A stretch of DNA of 64,000 bases, taken from assembly GCF_000187995.2 (NCBI RefSeq), contig NZ_AEUW02000001.1, positions 1,426,001 to 1,490,000 of the forward strand, in the 5' to 3' direction. Origin of the DNA: Streptococcus macacae NCTC 11558 (GTDB taxonomy: Bacteria > Bacillota > Bacilli > Lactobacillales > Streptococcaceae). Of this stretch, positions 9,338 through 18,884 are shown piece after piece; within the stretch, counting starts at the first letter, position 1, and the number at the start of each line of letters is the position of its first letter. Below the pieces are notes generated by a model that had not been told where the DNA came from, searched no databases, and saw only the letters and a list, made by a program, of their open reading frames with translations. The position numbers were made by a program, and so were the translations under genes.

Positions 9338-10213
9338 ATGGATAAACTCATCAAATCAATCGCAACTTCTGGTTTTTTTCGGGCCTATGTGCTAGATAGT
9401 ACTGAAACCGTTAAAGAGGCACAAGAAAAACACCAAACTTTATCAAGCTCTACTGTCGCTCTAGGACGTACACTAATAGCTAACCAGATCTTAGCTGCCA
9501 ATCAAAAGGGAGACAGCAAGGTAACTGTCAAAGTAATCGGCGACTCTTCTTTTGGTCATATAATATCAGTAGCTGATACCAAAGGAAATATTAAAGGCTA
9601 TATTCAAAATCCTGGTGTAGATGTTAAAAAAACAGCAACAAATGAAATCATTGTAGGACCTTTTATGGGTAAGGGACAGTTTGTCGTTATCACAGATTAC
9701 GGAACCGGCAGTCCTTATACCTCATCTACACCTTTGATTTCCGGAGAAATCGGCGAAGATTTAGCCTACTATCTGACAGAAAGCGAACAAACGCCATCTG
9801 CTGTTGGCCTCAACGTTCTTCTGGATGACAAGGACAAGGTTCAAGTAGCTGGCGGTTTTATGCTGCAAGTTCTGCCAGGAGCTCCAGATGAGGAAATTGC
9901 ACGTTATGAAAACCGTATCCAAAAAATGCCAGCCATATCAGCCTTACTAGAGGCTGACCAACCTATAGATGCTCTTTTAAAGGCTATTTATGGAGAAGAA
10001 AGCTATAAAATCTTATCCCAAGAGAATTGGCACTTTGCTTGTGATTGTTCTCGAGAACGCTTTGAGGCAGCTCTTAAGACACTTGGTCAGGTGGAATTGC
10101 AACAAATGAAAGAAGAGGATCACGGTGCAGAAATCACTTGCCAATTTTGCGGCCAAAAATACCAATTTAATGAAAAAGATTTAGAGGAGATGATTCATGA
10201 CAAAGCTCAATAG
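9338..10213 (+). CDS. hslO: Hsp33 redox-regulated chaperone
   Basis: A 291-residue cytoplasmic holdase chaperone that unfolds and activates under oxidative stress. The C-terminal zinc site is complete: CDC near residue 235 and CQFC near residue 268. The N-terminal core begins [20 protein letters not shown], typical of the family. The start lies only eight bases after a TAAAAT -10 with a TG extension (9322-9330), so the transcript may be almost leaderless. Its 3' end overlaps dusB by 17 bases, so the two are coupled. The identification is secure. Confidence 0.96.
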   Translation: MDKLIKSIATSGFFRAYVLDSTETVKEAQEKHQTLSSSTVALGRTLIANQILAANQKGDSKVTVKVIGDSSFGHIISVADTKGNIKGYIQNPGVDVKKTATNEIIVGPFMGKGQFVVITDYGTGSPYTSSTPLISGEIGEDLAYYLTESEQTPSAVGLNVLLDDKDKVQVAGGFMLQVLPGAPDEEIARYENRIQKMPAISALLEADQPIDALLKAIYGEESYKILSQENWHFACDCSRERFEAALKTLGQVELQQMKEEDHGAEITCQFCGQKYQFNEKDLEEMIHDKAQ

Positions 10214-11174
10214 TTCATTTACAATCGGTAATGTCGAAATTCCGCATCGTACGGTGTTAGCTCCCATGGCAGGTGTTACCAATTCTGCTTTTCGAATGAT
10301 TGCTAAAGAATTTGGTGCTGGACTTGTCGTGATGGAAATGGTATCCGATAAAGGCATCCAATACAATAACGAAAAAACGCTTCATATGCTTCATATTGAA
10401 GAAGGGGAACATCCTGTTTCTATTCAGCTATTTGGCAGCGACGGTGATAGTTTGGCACGCGCTGCTGAATTTATTCAGAAAAACACTAAAACAGACTTAG
10501 TAGATATTAACATGGGCTGTCCCGTTAATAAAATTGTTAAAAATGAAGCTGGTGCTATGTGGCTTAAGGATCCTGAAAAGATTTATTCTGTTATTTCCAC
10601 GGTCAAATCTGGCCTTGATATTCCTTTAACCGTCAAAATGCGCACAGGCTGGTCAGATCCTTCCTTAGCTGTTGAAAACGCTCTAGCTGCTGAAGCAGCT
10701 GGTGCTGCAGCTCTTGCTATGCATGGACGTACTCGTGAACAAATGTATACTGGACAGTGCGATCACAAGACTCTCGCAAAGGTTGCTAAAGCTCTTACTA
10801 AAATCCCTTTTATTGCTAATGGTGACATACGTACAGTTGCTGATGCAGATTTTATGCTTGAGGAAATCAAAGCAGATGCTGTGATGATTGGCCGCGGTGC
10901 CAGAAACAATCCTTATATCTTCACGCAAATCAATCACTTCTTTGAAACGGGAGAACTGCTTCCAGATCTGCCTTTTAAGCAAATGCTAGCCATAGCCCAA
11001 GATCATCTCAGACGGCTCGTTAAACTCAAAGGTGAAGAAATAGCTGTCCGTGAGTTTAGAGGCCTGGCTCCTCATTATCTGCGCGGAACATCTGGAGCTG
11101 CTAAAGTTCGCGGAGCAGTAGCGCGTGCTCAAACAGTGGAGCAAGTCCAGCATATTTTTTCACAGATTTCTTAG
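10197..11174 (+). CDS. dusB: tRNA-dihydrouridine synthase DusB
   Basis: A 325-residue FMN-dependent TIM-barrel enzyme that reduces uridine to dihydrouridine in tRNA D-loops. Visible motifs are [12 protein letters not shown] at the N-terminus, [21 protein letters not shown] with the catalytic cysteine near residue 107, VKMRTGW, and IANGDI...[11 protein letters not shown] for FMN phosphate binding. Its ATG lies inside the 3' end of hslO, a conserved chaperone/tRNA-modification pairing in streptococci. A terminator follows within 25 bases. Confidence 0.96.
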   Translation: MTKLNSSFTIGNVEIPHRTVLAPMAGVTNSAFRMIAKEFGAGLVVMEMVSDKGIQYNNEKTLHMLHIEEGEHPVSIQLFGSDGDSLARAAEFIQKNTKTDLVDINMGCPVNKIVKNEAGAMWLKDPEKIYSVISTVKSGLDIPLTVKMRTGWSDPSLAVENALAAEAAGAAALAMHGRTREQMYTGQCDHKTLAKVAKALTKIPFIANGDIRTVADADFMLEEIKADAVMIGRGARNNPYIFTQINHFFETGELLPDLPFKQMLAIAQDHLRRLVKLKGEEIAVREFRGLAPHYLRGTSGAAKVRGAVARAQTVEQVQHIFSQIS

Positions 11175-11196
11175 TCCTTAGCCTAAAATAACACTA

Positions 11197-11237
11197 AAAA
11201 AAACTCTCTGCCCATCTCCTTAGGCAAAGAGTTTTTC
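11197..11237. terminator. Bidirectional terminator between dusB and clpC
   Basis: AAAAAACTCTCTGCC pairs with GGCAAAGAGTTTTT around a short loop, with T runs on both strands. It serves the converging dusB and clpC transcripts. Confidence 0.85.
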
Positions 11238-11260
11238 GTTTGTTCTAAATAAAGCCCAAC

Positions 11261-13702
11261 TTAAATCAAATCAAATTTAAGCCTGTCCTTATGAACACCA
11301 ATTTTTAGGGAATGACCGCTAGATAGCTCTCCTGAAAGAAGAAATTCTGCCAGCTTATCCTCTACTTCTGTTTGAAGGGTTCGGCGTAAGGGTCTTGCCC
11401 CCATTTCAATGTCATATCCACTTTCTGCCAAAAACTTAAGGGCAGATGGCTGGAATTTAAGAGAAATATTTTTTTCTGCAAGATGCGCAATCAAGGGCTG
11501 AACCATAATTTTAACAACGTCACGCATATTGTTCTGACTGAGACTATGAAAGACAACTTTTTCATCAATCCGATTGATAAACTCAGGACGATAAGTCTTT
11601 TTAAGTTCCTCTAAGATACGAGATTCCATCGCTTTATAATCATGAGCAATATTTTTAACACCAAAACCGACTGTCTTGTCATCACGTAAAGCCGTTGCCC
11701 CCAAGTTAGACGTCATAATAATAATCGTATTGGAAAAATCTACTTTGCGGCCGCGGCTATCCGTTAAAACGCCATCATCTAAAACCTGCAGCAAAATATT
11801 GAAAATATCAGGATGGGCCTTTTCTACTTCATCAAAAAGAAGGACAGCATAAGGCTTATTGCGGACTTTTTCAGTTAATTCACCGCCTTCTTCATAGCCT
11901 ACATAGCCCGGAGGAGCTCCATTCAGACGCGAGGCAGCAAATTTTTCCATATACTCACTCATATCAAAACGAATGAGTGCTGATTCATCATCAAAAAGAA
12001 TCTCAGCTAAAGCTTTTGCCAATTCTGTCTTTCCAACACCTGTAGGCCCCAAAAACATAAAGGAACCAATAGGGCGTCTCCCAGTACGGATTCCGGATTG
12101 ATTGCGCCGGATAGCGCGGCTGACACTTGATACAGCCTCGTCTTGACCAATCACACGTTTATGCAGCTCTTTTTCAAGATTAAGGTATTTTCGACTATCT
12201 GTCTGGTTTAGTTTGCTGACAGGTATACCAGAGAGCTTGCTTAAAGTTTTCAAAATATCTGTTTCAGTTACTGCTGCACGTTTTTTTAGCAAAGGCTCTT
12301 CTTTTTTCTTTAACAGTTTTTTAGCCTGTGTAAAATCACCATTCAATAAAGCATTATCCAATTCGGTTAGAAAAGCTGGTGCTTCTTTTTTTACCAGACC
12401 TTGTACAGTCGCGCTTGTTTCATCCAATAGATCAATGGCTGAATCTGGCAGATGCTTACTGGTTAAATAGCGGTGTGCTGACTTGACAGCTGTCATAACC
12501 GTCTCATCTGAAATACTGACATAGTGATAATCTTCGTAACTTTTTTTCAAGCCAAGAAGTATTTGATAAGCTTCTTCTACACTTGGTTCTTCAATTGTAA
12601 TCTTAGCAAAACGGCGTGAAAGTGCGGCATCCTTTTCAATGTGTTTTTGATATTCTTCTTGTGTTGTCGCGCCTACTGTCCTAAGACTGCCTCTGGCTAA
12701 AGCAGGCTTTAGAATATTAGCTGCATCAAGTGTGCTGTCAATACCGCTTCCTGATCCCATAATGGTATGCAGCTCATCAATAAAGAGAATGATATGACCA
12801 TCAGCCTCAATATCAGAGATAATCTGATTCATGCGTTCTTCGAAATCTCCGCGAAAACGAGTTCCTGCAACTACACTCATCATATCCAATTCAAGGACCT
12901 TCATAGCTGCCAATTCAAAAGGAACAGCACTATCTACAATACGCTGAGCTAATCCATAAGCCAAAGCTGTCTTACCAACACCAGCTTCTCCAACCAGCAC
13001 AGGGTTATTTTTAGTTTTACGGCTAAGGATTTGAATCATACGAGAAATTTCTTCTTCACGGCCAACAACAGGCTCTAAGCGGCCTTGGCGGGCCAATTCT
13101 GTCAAATCCCTTGTAAAATCAGCTAATTCTCCCGTCATACTAGGCGGTTTCATCAAGTCCGAAAAATGATTTCCTGTTTTATTTTTCTTAGGTTTGCGCA
13201 TCTCAAAAATAGCCTTAAGATCTTCTTTGGTAAAACCAGCCTGACGCTCTACTACCCTGCGCAAATCAACCAAACGGACAGCTTCTCCATCTTCTTTTGC
13301 TCGAAAACCAACCAGCTCTAGAATACGTGTCGCTAATAAATTAGGATTTAAAAGCATAGTAAATAAAACATGCTCTGTCCCAACTTCTTTCGCATGCGTT
13401 ACCTGACTGATTGCTTCTGCCTCTGCTAAGAGCTTGCGCAAAGCATGCGATTGTTCTAATAAGGTTAGCTTCCCCTTTGGTTTTTGAGGGGTACGGCCCA
13501 CAGCTAAAATAACAGCAGCTTGATATTCTTCAAATTGAACATCCGCCTCAAATTCTGCAAAACTTAAACCTGCAACCGAACTATCAATCTCCACCATTGC
13601 CAGAAGAATATGCCAGCTTTCCAAATAAGCACTCTGGTAGCGGGCAGCTTCAAATTGTGCTAATCTAAAGACTTCTTGCATTTTTAATGAGTAATGGGTC
13701 AT
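11261..13702 (-). CDS. clpC: ClpC ATPase, regulatory subunit of Clp protease
   Basis: An 813-residue class I Hsp100 unfoldase that feeds substrates to ClpP. Order of parts: Clp N-domain repeats (1-150), AAA-1 with Walker A GEAGVGKT (about 240) and LFIDELHTIMGSG, a middle coiled region (400-490), and AAA-2 with GPTGVGKTELAKALAE (about 555) and VLLFDEVEKAHPD. Length is normal. It follows ctsR by five bases, so it is read from the CtsR-controlled heat-stress promoter. The identification is secure. Confidence 0.97.
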   Translation of the reverse strand: MTHYSLKMQEVFRLAQFEAARYQSAYLESWHILLAMVEIDSSVAGLSFAEFEADVQFEEYQAAVILAVGRTPQKPKGKLTLLEQSHALRKLLAEAEAISQVTHAKEVGTEHVLFTMLLNPNLLATRILELVGFRAKEDGEAVRLVDLRRVVERQAGFTKEDLKAIFEMRKPKKNKTGNHFSDLMKPPSMTGELADFTRDLTELARQGRLEPVVGREEEISRMIQILSRKTKNNPVLVGEAGVGKTALAYGLAQRIVDSAVPFELAAMKVLELDMMSVVAGTRFRGDFEERMNQIISDIEADGHIILFIDELHTIMGSGSGIDSTLDAANILKPALARGSLRTVGATTQEEYQKHIEKDAALSRRFAKITIEEPSVEEAYQILLGLKKSYEDYHYVSISDETVMTAVKSAHRYLTSKHLPDSAIDLLDETSATVQGLVKKEAPAFLTELDNALLNGDFTQAKKLLKKKEEPLLKKRAAVTETDILKTLSKLSGIPVSKLNQTDSRKYLNLEKELHKRVIGQDEAVSSVSRAIRRNQSGIRTGRRPIGSFMFLGPTGVGKTELAKALAEILFDDESALIRFDMSEYMEKFAASRLNGAPPGYVGYEEGGELTEKVRNKPYAVLLFDEVEKAHPDIFNILLQVLDDGVLTDSRGRKVDFSNTIIIMTSNLGATALRDDKTVGFGVKNIAHDYKAMESRILEELKKTYRPEFINRIDEKVVFHSLSQNNMRDVVKIMVQPLIAHLAEKNISLKFQPSALKFLAESGYDIEMGARPLRRTLQTEVEDKLAEFLLSGELSSGHSLKIGVHKDRLKFDLI

Positions 13703-13707
13703 ATAGG

Positions 13708-14163
13708 TTATCCTTTTCTATCTAAACGTTGTAATATTCTACGAAGCATTCGAGCTCGAATTTTAGGGCCGTCGTCTCCAAGTACCTCATCACAAGAAGC
13801 TGCTAAGATAAGATTTCCCTCCTGCTCACTGATAATTTTCTCATCAAACAGCAATTGAATAATATCTGTGAAAACTTGGTCGCTAATCTGCTCACCTATC
13901 GTCATTTCCAGATTGTTTAACATCTGATGCTGATCCGAAAAACGAATCTTAGCAATACGAATATAGCCGCCCCCGCCGCGCTTACTCTCAACAGCATAAC
14001 CGCGGCTCTCAGTAAAACGCGTTTTAATAACATAATTAATTTGACTGGGAACAACACTAAAATTATCAGCAAGAACACTTCTTTTAATTTCTGCAAAACC
14101 AGACTGCGCTAATATTTGCTTAATATAGGCTTCAATGCTATCAGAAGTATTTTTTGAAGTCAT
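13708..14163 (-). CDS. ctsR: CtsR repressor of class III heat-shock genes
   Basis: A 151-residue winged-HTH repressor that binds tandem RGTCAAA heptads upstream of clp genes. The N-terminal part (SDSIEAYIKQIL, ADNFSVVPSQINYVIKTRF) and the glycine-rich wing with thermosensor (SKRGGGGYIRI) are characteristic. I use the ATG at 14163, which sits seven bases after AAGGAGAG, rather than a longer frame from 14187. It forms a two-gene operon with clpC, and a matching CtsR box lies just upstream, consistent with autoregulation. Confidence 0.95.
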   Translation of the reverse strand: MTSKNTSDSIEAYIKQILAQSGFAEIKRSVLADNFSVVPSQINYVIKTRFTESRGYAVESKRGGGGYIRIAKIRFSDQHQMLNNLEMTIGEQISDQVFTDIIQLLFDEKIISEQEGNLILAASCDEVLGDDGPKIRARMLRRILQRLDRKG

Positions 14164-14187
14164 TACATCACTCTCCTTCCCAGCCAC

Positions 14188-14204
14188 TTTGACTATAACT
14201 GACT
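14188..14204 (-). promoter_or_regulatory. CtsR box upstream of ctsR-clpC
   Basis: Read on the minus strand this is AGTCAGT-TAT-AGTCAAA: two direct heptads of the CtsR consensus RGTCAAA with a three-base spacer, the first heptad carrying two mismatches. It lies about 25 bases upstream of the ctsR start, where it would block transcription. Confidence 0.75.
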
Positions 14205-14335
14205 TTTATTATATCAAAATCTTGGTTATTTTTAAATGAAAAGCACAGTCTAAACTTTTTTGAACATTACAGCTTGTCTTTCTGCCAAAGATAAGCTAAA
14301 ATGAACTGTAATACAAAAGAGAGGTCTTAGATTGA

Positions 14336-14800
14336 ATGAATTATCTCATTACATTTATTATTTCCATGGTACCGCTAATCGAGCTTAGAGGGGCTGTCCC
14401 TTACGCTATCACTACTGGTATTCCTATGTGGCAGGCGATCTCCATTGGTGTTATTGGAAATATGCTCCCTGTTCCGATCATCTTTTTCTTTGCCCGCCGT
14501 GTCTTAGAGTGGGGAGCCGACAAGCCAATTATTGGCACATTTTTTACTTGGTGTCTAAAAAAAGGTCACAGCGGCGGTGCTAAATTAGAAAAGGTAGCAG
14601 GAGAAAGAGGTGTTTTCCTTGCCCTTATGCTTTTTGTGGGCATACCTATTCCAGGGACAGGAGCTTGGACTGGAACACTCGCTGCCAGCGTCCTGGACTG
14701 GAAATTTAAAACCAGTGTCCTGGCTGTTGTTTTAGGCGTTATCTTAGCCGGAATCATTATGGCAGTCCTGACAACTATCGGTTTAAAGGCTTTTGTTTAA
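14336..14800 (+). CDS. Small multidrug export-family membrane protein (COG2426-like)
   Basis: A 154-residue integral membrane protein with four or five hydrophobic segments. It carries the family pattern LIELRGAVPYAI near the N-terminus and GIPIPGTGAWTGTLAAS in the middle, as in COG2426 'small multidrug export' proteins. Its transport role is inferred from the family name only, and no substrate is known to me. It is transcribed alone, divergent from ctsR, with a GAGAGG site upstream and its own terminator. It is the last ordinary gene before the secondary-metabolite locus. Confidence 0.8.
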   Translation: MNYLITFIISMVPLIELRGAVPYAITTGIPMWQAISIGVIGNMLPVPIIFFFARRVLEWGADKPIIGTFFTWCLKKGHSGGAKLEKVAGERGVFLALMLFVGIPIPGTGAWTGTLAASVLDWKFKTSVLAVVLGVILAGIIMAVLTTIGLKAFV

Positions 14801-14830
14801 AAGCTTTTTTTGATTTGACTCAGAAAAATC

Positions 14831-14867
14831 AAACGAGGCCATGGACTCTTGTCCCAGCCTCGTTTAA
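14831..14867 (+). terminator. Terminator after the small export gene
   Basis: AAACGAGGC pairs with GCCTCGTTT around a 17-base loop that contains a second GGAC/GTCC pairing. Similar GAGGC...GCCTC dyads occur at 27817 and 39141. Confidence 0.7.
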
Positions 14868-14995
14868 TATAAGGAAAAAGAATATTTGAGTTTTTAGAAG
14901 AGAAAAAGGATATCATATTCACTGTTTTATCAATATAAAAAGTGGTTAAGTCTTAAAGTCCTCTTAGTTGCGCACATCATCTTTTAGCCAAAAAG

Positions 14996-16792
14996 CTAAA
15001 TAGCTTGCTTTTCGATTGATGCATCAGATCTCTTCCTTTCCGTTAAAAAGGCAAGCGGTATACATACTAAAACAATAATACCGCCAATATTAAAGACTTG
15101 ATCAAAGGCCTTGCTTAACTCATCATTTTTTGATTGGGTAATAGCATGCAAGGAATCCGTTAGTTCTTTTTTCTGAGCTAATAACTGTATAGCTGAAGTC
15201 ATTTTCTTTTGACCTGCACTCAAAGTAGTTAGGCCTAATTTGATTTGCGGAATCGGAATATTGGCGATAAGTTTTTCAGAACCATTGACTAACAATTTAT
15301 TGGCATCATAAAGTTTACGATAATCACTTCCTTTTTTAGGTTGAGGCAGTTGACTGGTATCACGCGCAGCCTTCTTAATTCTTTTAATCATGTGGCGTTG
15401 TTTACCAGATACCTTAGTGCTATCTTTAGACGTTTTAAAAGTAGCTTTAATCTCTTCACGTGCAACTTTTTTTACTTTTGATGATAAAACATGTCTGTCA
15501 ATTTGGTGATAGGCCGTATCTTTAATATTTGTTTTTGCTGTATTAATATTTCCATTTAAAATAGTTACCAGCAAGGCTATGCCTAGAGCTTGTCCAATAT
15601 ATCTAGAAGCATTAACAATACCAGAACCTATTCCTGTTTTAGTAACGGGTAAGTATTTTACTGAGGAGGTCAGTGACATGGCCATAAAACCAAGTCCAAG
15701 TCCGATAATAATATTGCAGCAAATGATAATGCTCTTAGGGGTGTCATACTCAACAAGTCCCAGCATAAATAAACCGCCAGCTGTAACAACTATTCCAATA
15801 CCAATTAACAGTTTGGCACTAATTTTTTGATACATTTTTGTTGCTAAAGGCATGCTTACTGCGATAGCTAAAGATGCTGGAACAATTAAATAAGCCGAAT
15901 GCAAAGCTGAGTAATTGCGAACATTTTGCAAGAAATAATTGACAACAAATGACGGAACAATAATAGCAAAGCCAAAAATCATATAAACAATGCTAGACGC
16001 TGTAAATGTCTTTTCTTTAAATAAAGTCAGCTCAATGATTGGTGATTTAACCTTTCTCTCAGTGAAAATAAGAAGAATCAAACCTATCAAACTTGATACA
16101 AAGCTTGATACAATCATCTGAGAACTCCAGCCATATTCTCTGCCTTCTAATAGCCCGAAAACGAGACCGCCTAATGTGATCGTCAAAAAAATCATTCCTA
16201 GCCAATCAATACTTTTTGAAATAGTCTTATCATAGGATTCCTTGGTTCCAATTAAAATAAGTAAGAATGCTAATATCGCTATTGGAATATTGATACCAAA
16301 AATCCAACGATAACTAGTCCAATTAATGATAACACCACCAATAACCGGACCACCAGCTGCTGCAAGCGCCCCAAAGGCTCCCATAACAGCTGTAATACGA
16401 CTTGTTTTTTCCTTTCCAAATAATTCAATTCCCATTGGTAAAACAATCGGAGTCAAAATGGCACCGCCTAGCCCTTGGAAAAAACGATAAATAATCAGAG
16501 GCAGTAAAGAATTGGCAGTCATACAGGCAAATGAAAAGCCTCCAAACAGAACAACTCCGATTAACATGACTAATTTACGGCCATAAATATCTGCTAACTT
16601 AGATACCGTAATAATAAAGACTGACATGGCTAAAACGTAAATGGTAGCAACCCAACTAGTCTCCGTCAATCCTGTGTGCAAATCATCCATGATATCTGGA
16701 ATAGCAATGTTAACAATAGTCGCATCCAAAGCTCCCATAAACATCGCCAAGATGAGACCAATAAAACCTACAGTTTTTCTTGTATTTGACAT
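14996..16792 (-). CDS. EmrB/QacA-type MFS drug exporter with long extracytoplasmic insert
   Basis: A 598-residue, 14-helix proton-driven exporter (DHA2 family). Motif A is visible as DIYGRKLVMLIG after the second helix, and the motif C region as GPVIGGVIINWTSYRWIFGINIP. Between the last two helices (about residues 415-570) lies a charged, lysine-rich, coiled-coil-like insert, which is longer than in plain QacA. It is divergent from a TetR gene at 16971 and lies at the end of the polyketide/NRPS locus. It is therefore the probable exporter and self-resistance pump for the product, as RtcT/MucJ-like pumps are in related clusters. Substrate is inferred. Confidence 0.88.
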   Translation of the reverse strand: MSNTRKTVGFIGLILAMFMGALDATIVNIAIPDIMDDLHTGLTETSWVATIYVLAMSVFIITVSKLADIYGRKLVMLIGVVLFGGFSFACMTANSLLPLIIYRFFQGLGGAILTPIVLPMGIELFGKEKTSRITAVMGAFGALAAAGGPVIGGVIINWTSYRWIFGINIPIAILAFLLILIGTKESYDKTISKSIDWLGMIFLTITLGGLVFGLLEGREYGWSSQMIVSSFVSSLIGLILLIFTERKVKSPIIELTLFKEKTFTASSIVYMIFGFAIIVPSFVVNYFLQNVRNYSALHSAYLIVPASLAIAVSMPLATKMYQKISAKLLIGIGIVVTAGGLFMLGLVEYDTPKSIIICCNIIIGLGLGFMAMSLTSSVKYLPVTKTGIGSGIVNASRYIGQALGIALLVTILNGNINTAKTNIKDTAYHQIDRHVLSSKVKKVAREEIKATFKTSKDSTKVSGKQRHMIKRIKKAARDTSQLPQPKKGSDYRKLYDANKLLVNGSEKLIANIPIPQIKLGLTTLSAGQKKMTSAIQLLAQKKELTDSLHAITQSKNDELSKAFDQVFNIGGIIVLVCIPLAFLTERKRSDASIEKQAI

Positions 16793-16888
16793 TAAGATGT
16801 CTTCCTTTCTTATTAAAATATGTCAAAATGAATAGCTTTAACGTTAATAGGTTGTAAAGTTATTCTTAAAGAATTATTAATAATATTA

Positions 16889-16959
16889 TTGACAATTCAT
16901 AAAAAAGAATATAACATTATAGGCAAAATAGCCATAACAAAATTGAACAAGTTGTTAAA
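16889..16959. promoter_or_regulatory. Divergent promoter and candidate TetR operator
   Basis: TTGACA (16889-16894) with TATAACAT around 16910 makes a promoter for the TetR gene. TTgAACAAgTTGTTaAA (16943-16959) is a palindrome apart from its centre and one flanking pair, just upstream of the TetR start. It fits an autoregulatory TetR operator. Binding is inferred. Confidence 0.45.
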
Positions 16960-16970
16960 TTAAGGGAAAA

Positions 16971-17513
16971 ATGAGTAAAACAAGACAGACACACAGCATT
17001 GAGCATTTAAAAGAAGCGTTGATTGATTTACTATTAGAAAAAGAATATCATAAAATAACTGTTGGCAATATTACTAAGAAAGCAAGGGTTAGCCGTGGTA
17101 CTTTTTATCAGCACTTTCTTGATAAGGATGATTTAGCTTATACTATTGGTGAAGAAACCTTACAAAGATTTTGGAATATCCTTGCTCAAAGGAACTTAGA
17201 CAAAAGAGAAAAAGTTATAGAAGCTTTAGAACATATCCAATTGGATTTTAAACACTTTAAAGCTATCTCTCAAGCTTCTCATGTTCATTTTTCCAAAAAA
17301 GTTCAGGATCTCATAAAAAATATAATCAATAATAATCCTGCTTTAAAAAAGAGAATAAAACAGCACACTAAAGTTGATAATGATATTATTATTCAAGTTT
17401 TTTGTGCTTCATTTGAAACTATCATTTCAACTTGGATCAAAAACAGTTTAAAAGAGAGCCCTTCAGAAGTGGCTGATACGATTATGAAAATTGAAGATAT
17501 CTTTTGGAAATAA
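16971..17513 (+). CDS. TetR-family regulator next to the MFS exporter
   Basis: A 180-residue regulator with an N-terminal TetR HTH (residues 10-55: LKEALIDLLLEKEYHKITV...SRGTFYQHFLDKDDL) and a variable ligand-binding C-terminal domain. It is transcribed divergently from the exporter gene, the usual layout when a TetR repressor controls an efflux pump in response to the pump's substrate. The start is the ATG at 16971, with AAGGGAAAAA upstream. A strong terminator follows the stop. Its ligand is unknown; the locus product is the obvious candidate. Confidence 0.88.
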   Translation: MSKTRQTHSIEHLKEALIDLLLEKEYHKITVGNITKKARVSRGTFYQHFLDKDDLAYTIGEETLQRFWNILAQRNLDKREKVIEALEHIQLDFKHFKAISQASHVHFSKKVQDLIKNIINNNPALKKRIKQHTKVDNDIIIQVFCASFETIISTWIKNSLKESPSEVADTIMKIEDIFWK

Positions 17514-17525
17514 GAAATGAAACTA

Positions 17526-17566
17526 AAAAATGCTAATCTCGCTTAATAAGAGATTAGCATTTTTCA
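17526..17566 (+). terminator. Terminator after the first TetR gene
   Basis: AAAAATGCTAATCTC and GAGATTAGCATTTTT form a perfect 15-bp stem around a nine-base loop, twelve bases after the stop codon. Confidence 0.9.
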
Positions 17567-17654
17567 TTTGCAGTCCTTCTTATCTTCCTTATATTTTTCA
17601 AAACAGTAATGAAGCAGAAGCAATCCCAGTTCTATCGTTATTTTATTGAATTTT

Positions 17655-18197
17655 TTATATAAAAATTTTATAAGAGGATAAACTTTTGACAATTTCCTCT
17701 GCTAGGTCTGCCGGTTCTAGCTGAAAATCATTTTCTAACCAATATAAGGAAATATTCCACACTCCGCCAATAACTATCAAATCTGCAAACAGTTCATTTT
17801 CACTTGAGTTATGATGCCATGGCAAATCAGAATACGGCAATACTTTAAGAAATTTCTTTCTCTCTATATCAAGAGCAAAGTCCAATAAATTATGCCTTTT
17901 AAATAGCTCCAAATAGTATTTATTCTTTTTCCAAAATTCAAAATATATAACCAATAAACTGGTAAAATCCTCTATTTCCCTTTCATCAACAGCCAATAGA
18001 TAAGCATCTAATAGATCTTCTATAAAAAACTGGACAATAGAATATTTATTTTTAAAGTAGCGATAAAATGTACTTCTAGATAGATTAGCTTCTCCGACTA
18101 TTTCAGAAATGGTTATTGCATTAAAATTATCTTTTTCAAGCTTTTTAAAAAAAGTATCAGCAATTACCTTTTTTGAAGCATAAACTCTACTTGTCAT
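17655..18197 (-). CDS. Second TetR-family regulator of the locus
   Basis: A 180-residue protein with a TetR-type HTH at residues 8-50 (KKVIADTFFKKL...NLSRSTFYRYFKNKYSIVQFF). Its tail includes a TetR_C-like aromatic-rich region. The ATG at 18197 is chosen because AGGAGG lies six bases upstream; an in-frame ATG at 18245 has no such site. It is divergent from the HXXEE membrane protein, so it may control that gene, the synthase operon or both. Having two TetR regulators in one metabolite locus is compatible with separate control of export and synthesis. Confidence 0.85.
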   Translation of the reverse strand: MTSRVYASKKVIADTFFKKLEKDNFNAITISEIVGEANLSRSTFYRYFKNKYSIVQFFIEDLLDAYLLAVDEREIEDFTSLLVIYFEFWKKNKYYLELFKRHNLLDFALDIERKKFLKVLPYSDLPWHHNSSENELFADLIVIGGVWNISLYWLENDFQLEPADLAEEIVKSLSSYKIFI

Positions 18198-18259
18198 TAC
18201 TTTCCTCCTGCTTATAAATGAGACATAATCATTAATTTGTAACATATAGCGATAGCTGC

Positions 18260-18288
18260 TTGATAATACAAATATGAAGGTATATAAT
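18260..18288 (+). promoter_or_regulatory. Promoter of the HXXEE membrane protein gene
   Basis: TTGATA, a 17-base spacer and TATAAT. Start of transcription would be near 18295, with an AGAGGG ribosome site before the ATG at 18328. Confidence 0.75.
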
Positions 18289-18327
18289 GCTTTTCAGATT
18301 TAAAATAATAATGAAAGAGGGTTAAAA

Positions 18328-18831
18328 ATGAATCTATTATCTAATTATTTCATGTTACCGATACTTTTTATCTTACACGATTTCGAAGAAATGATATTTG
18401 TTCCTTTATGGAAGAATAGTAAGAAAGTTCAGTCTTTAAACAAAACGGCGAAATTTTTTGGACGAGTTAATAATGGCTCTGCCTTTTCAATAGGAGTATT
18501 AGAAGAATTCGTTATATTGCTTATCATTTCAGCTATTTGCCAAGCAACTCATAACACTGAGCTCTATCTAGGTTTTTGTATTGCCTATGCCTATCACTTT
18601 TTGATTCACTTTAGAATGTGTATTCAGTATAAAGGATATGTCCCAGGAATATATACCGTTATCCTTCAAATTCCAATTATGGTCATCATTATTTTACATT
18701 ACTGGAAAGTAGACATTTTTTTCATTTTCTATTTGATACCAATCATGCTTTTATCATACATAAATCTTTACATCATGCATAAAATCATGCCCTCTCTACA
18801 GCATTGGCTGTTAAACTTATTTAAAGGCTAA
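18328..18831 (+). CDS. HXXEE-motif membrane protein, candidate tailoring enzyme
   Basis: A 167-residue protein with about five hydrophobic helices. Near the N-terminus it has HDFEE (His-x-x-Glu-Glu, about residues 13-17), followed by histidine-containing helices (YAYHFLIHF near residue 92; ILHYW near 128). This is the signature of the HXXEE putative membrane-enzyme family. Mutanocyclin clusters encode a membrane deacylase (MucF, as I recall) that removes the N-acyl chain of reutericyclin-type products. This gene occupies an equivalent position in the locus, so a deacylase role is plausible but unproven. It is divergent from a TetR gene and convergent with the PKS gene. Confidence 0.65.
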   Translation: MNLLSNYFMLPILFILHDFEEMIFVPLWKNSKKVQSLNKTAKFFGRVNNGSAFSIGVLEEFVILLIISAICQATHNTELYLGFCIAYAYHFLIHFRMCIQYKGYVPGIYTVILQIPIMVIIILHYWKVDIFFIFYLIPIMLLSYINLYIMHKIMPSLQHWLLNLFKG

Positions 18832-18849
18832 AAATGTAAAAACCATAAT

Positions 18850-18884
18850 CAGCTCACATCCAGACCTAAAGATGCGAGCTTTTA
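18850..18884. terminator. Terminator between the HXXEE gene and the synthase operon
   Basis: AGCTC-a-CATC pairs with GATG-c-GAGCT around a nine-base loop and ends in TTTT on the plus strand. Confidence 0.7.
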
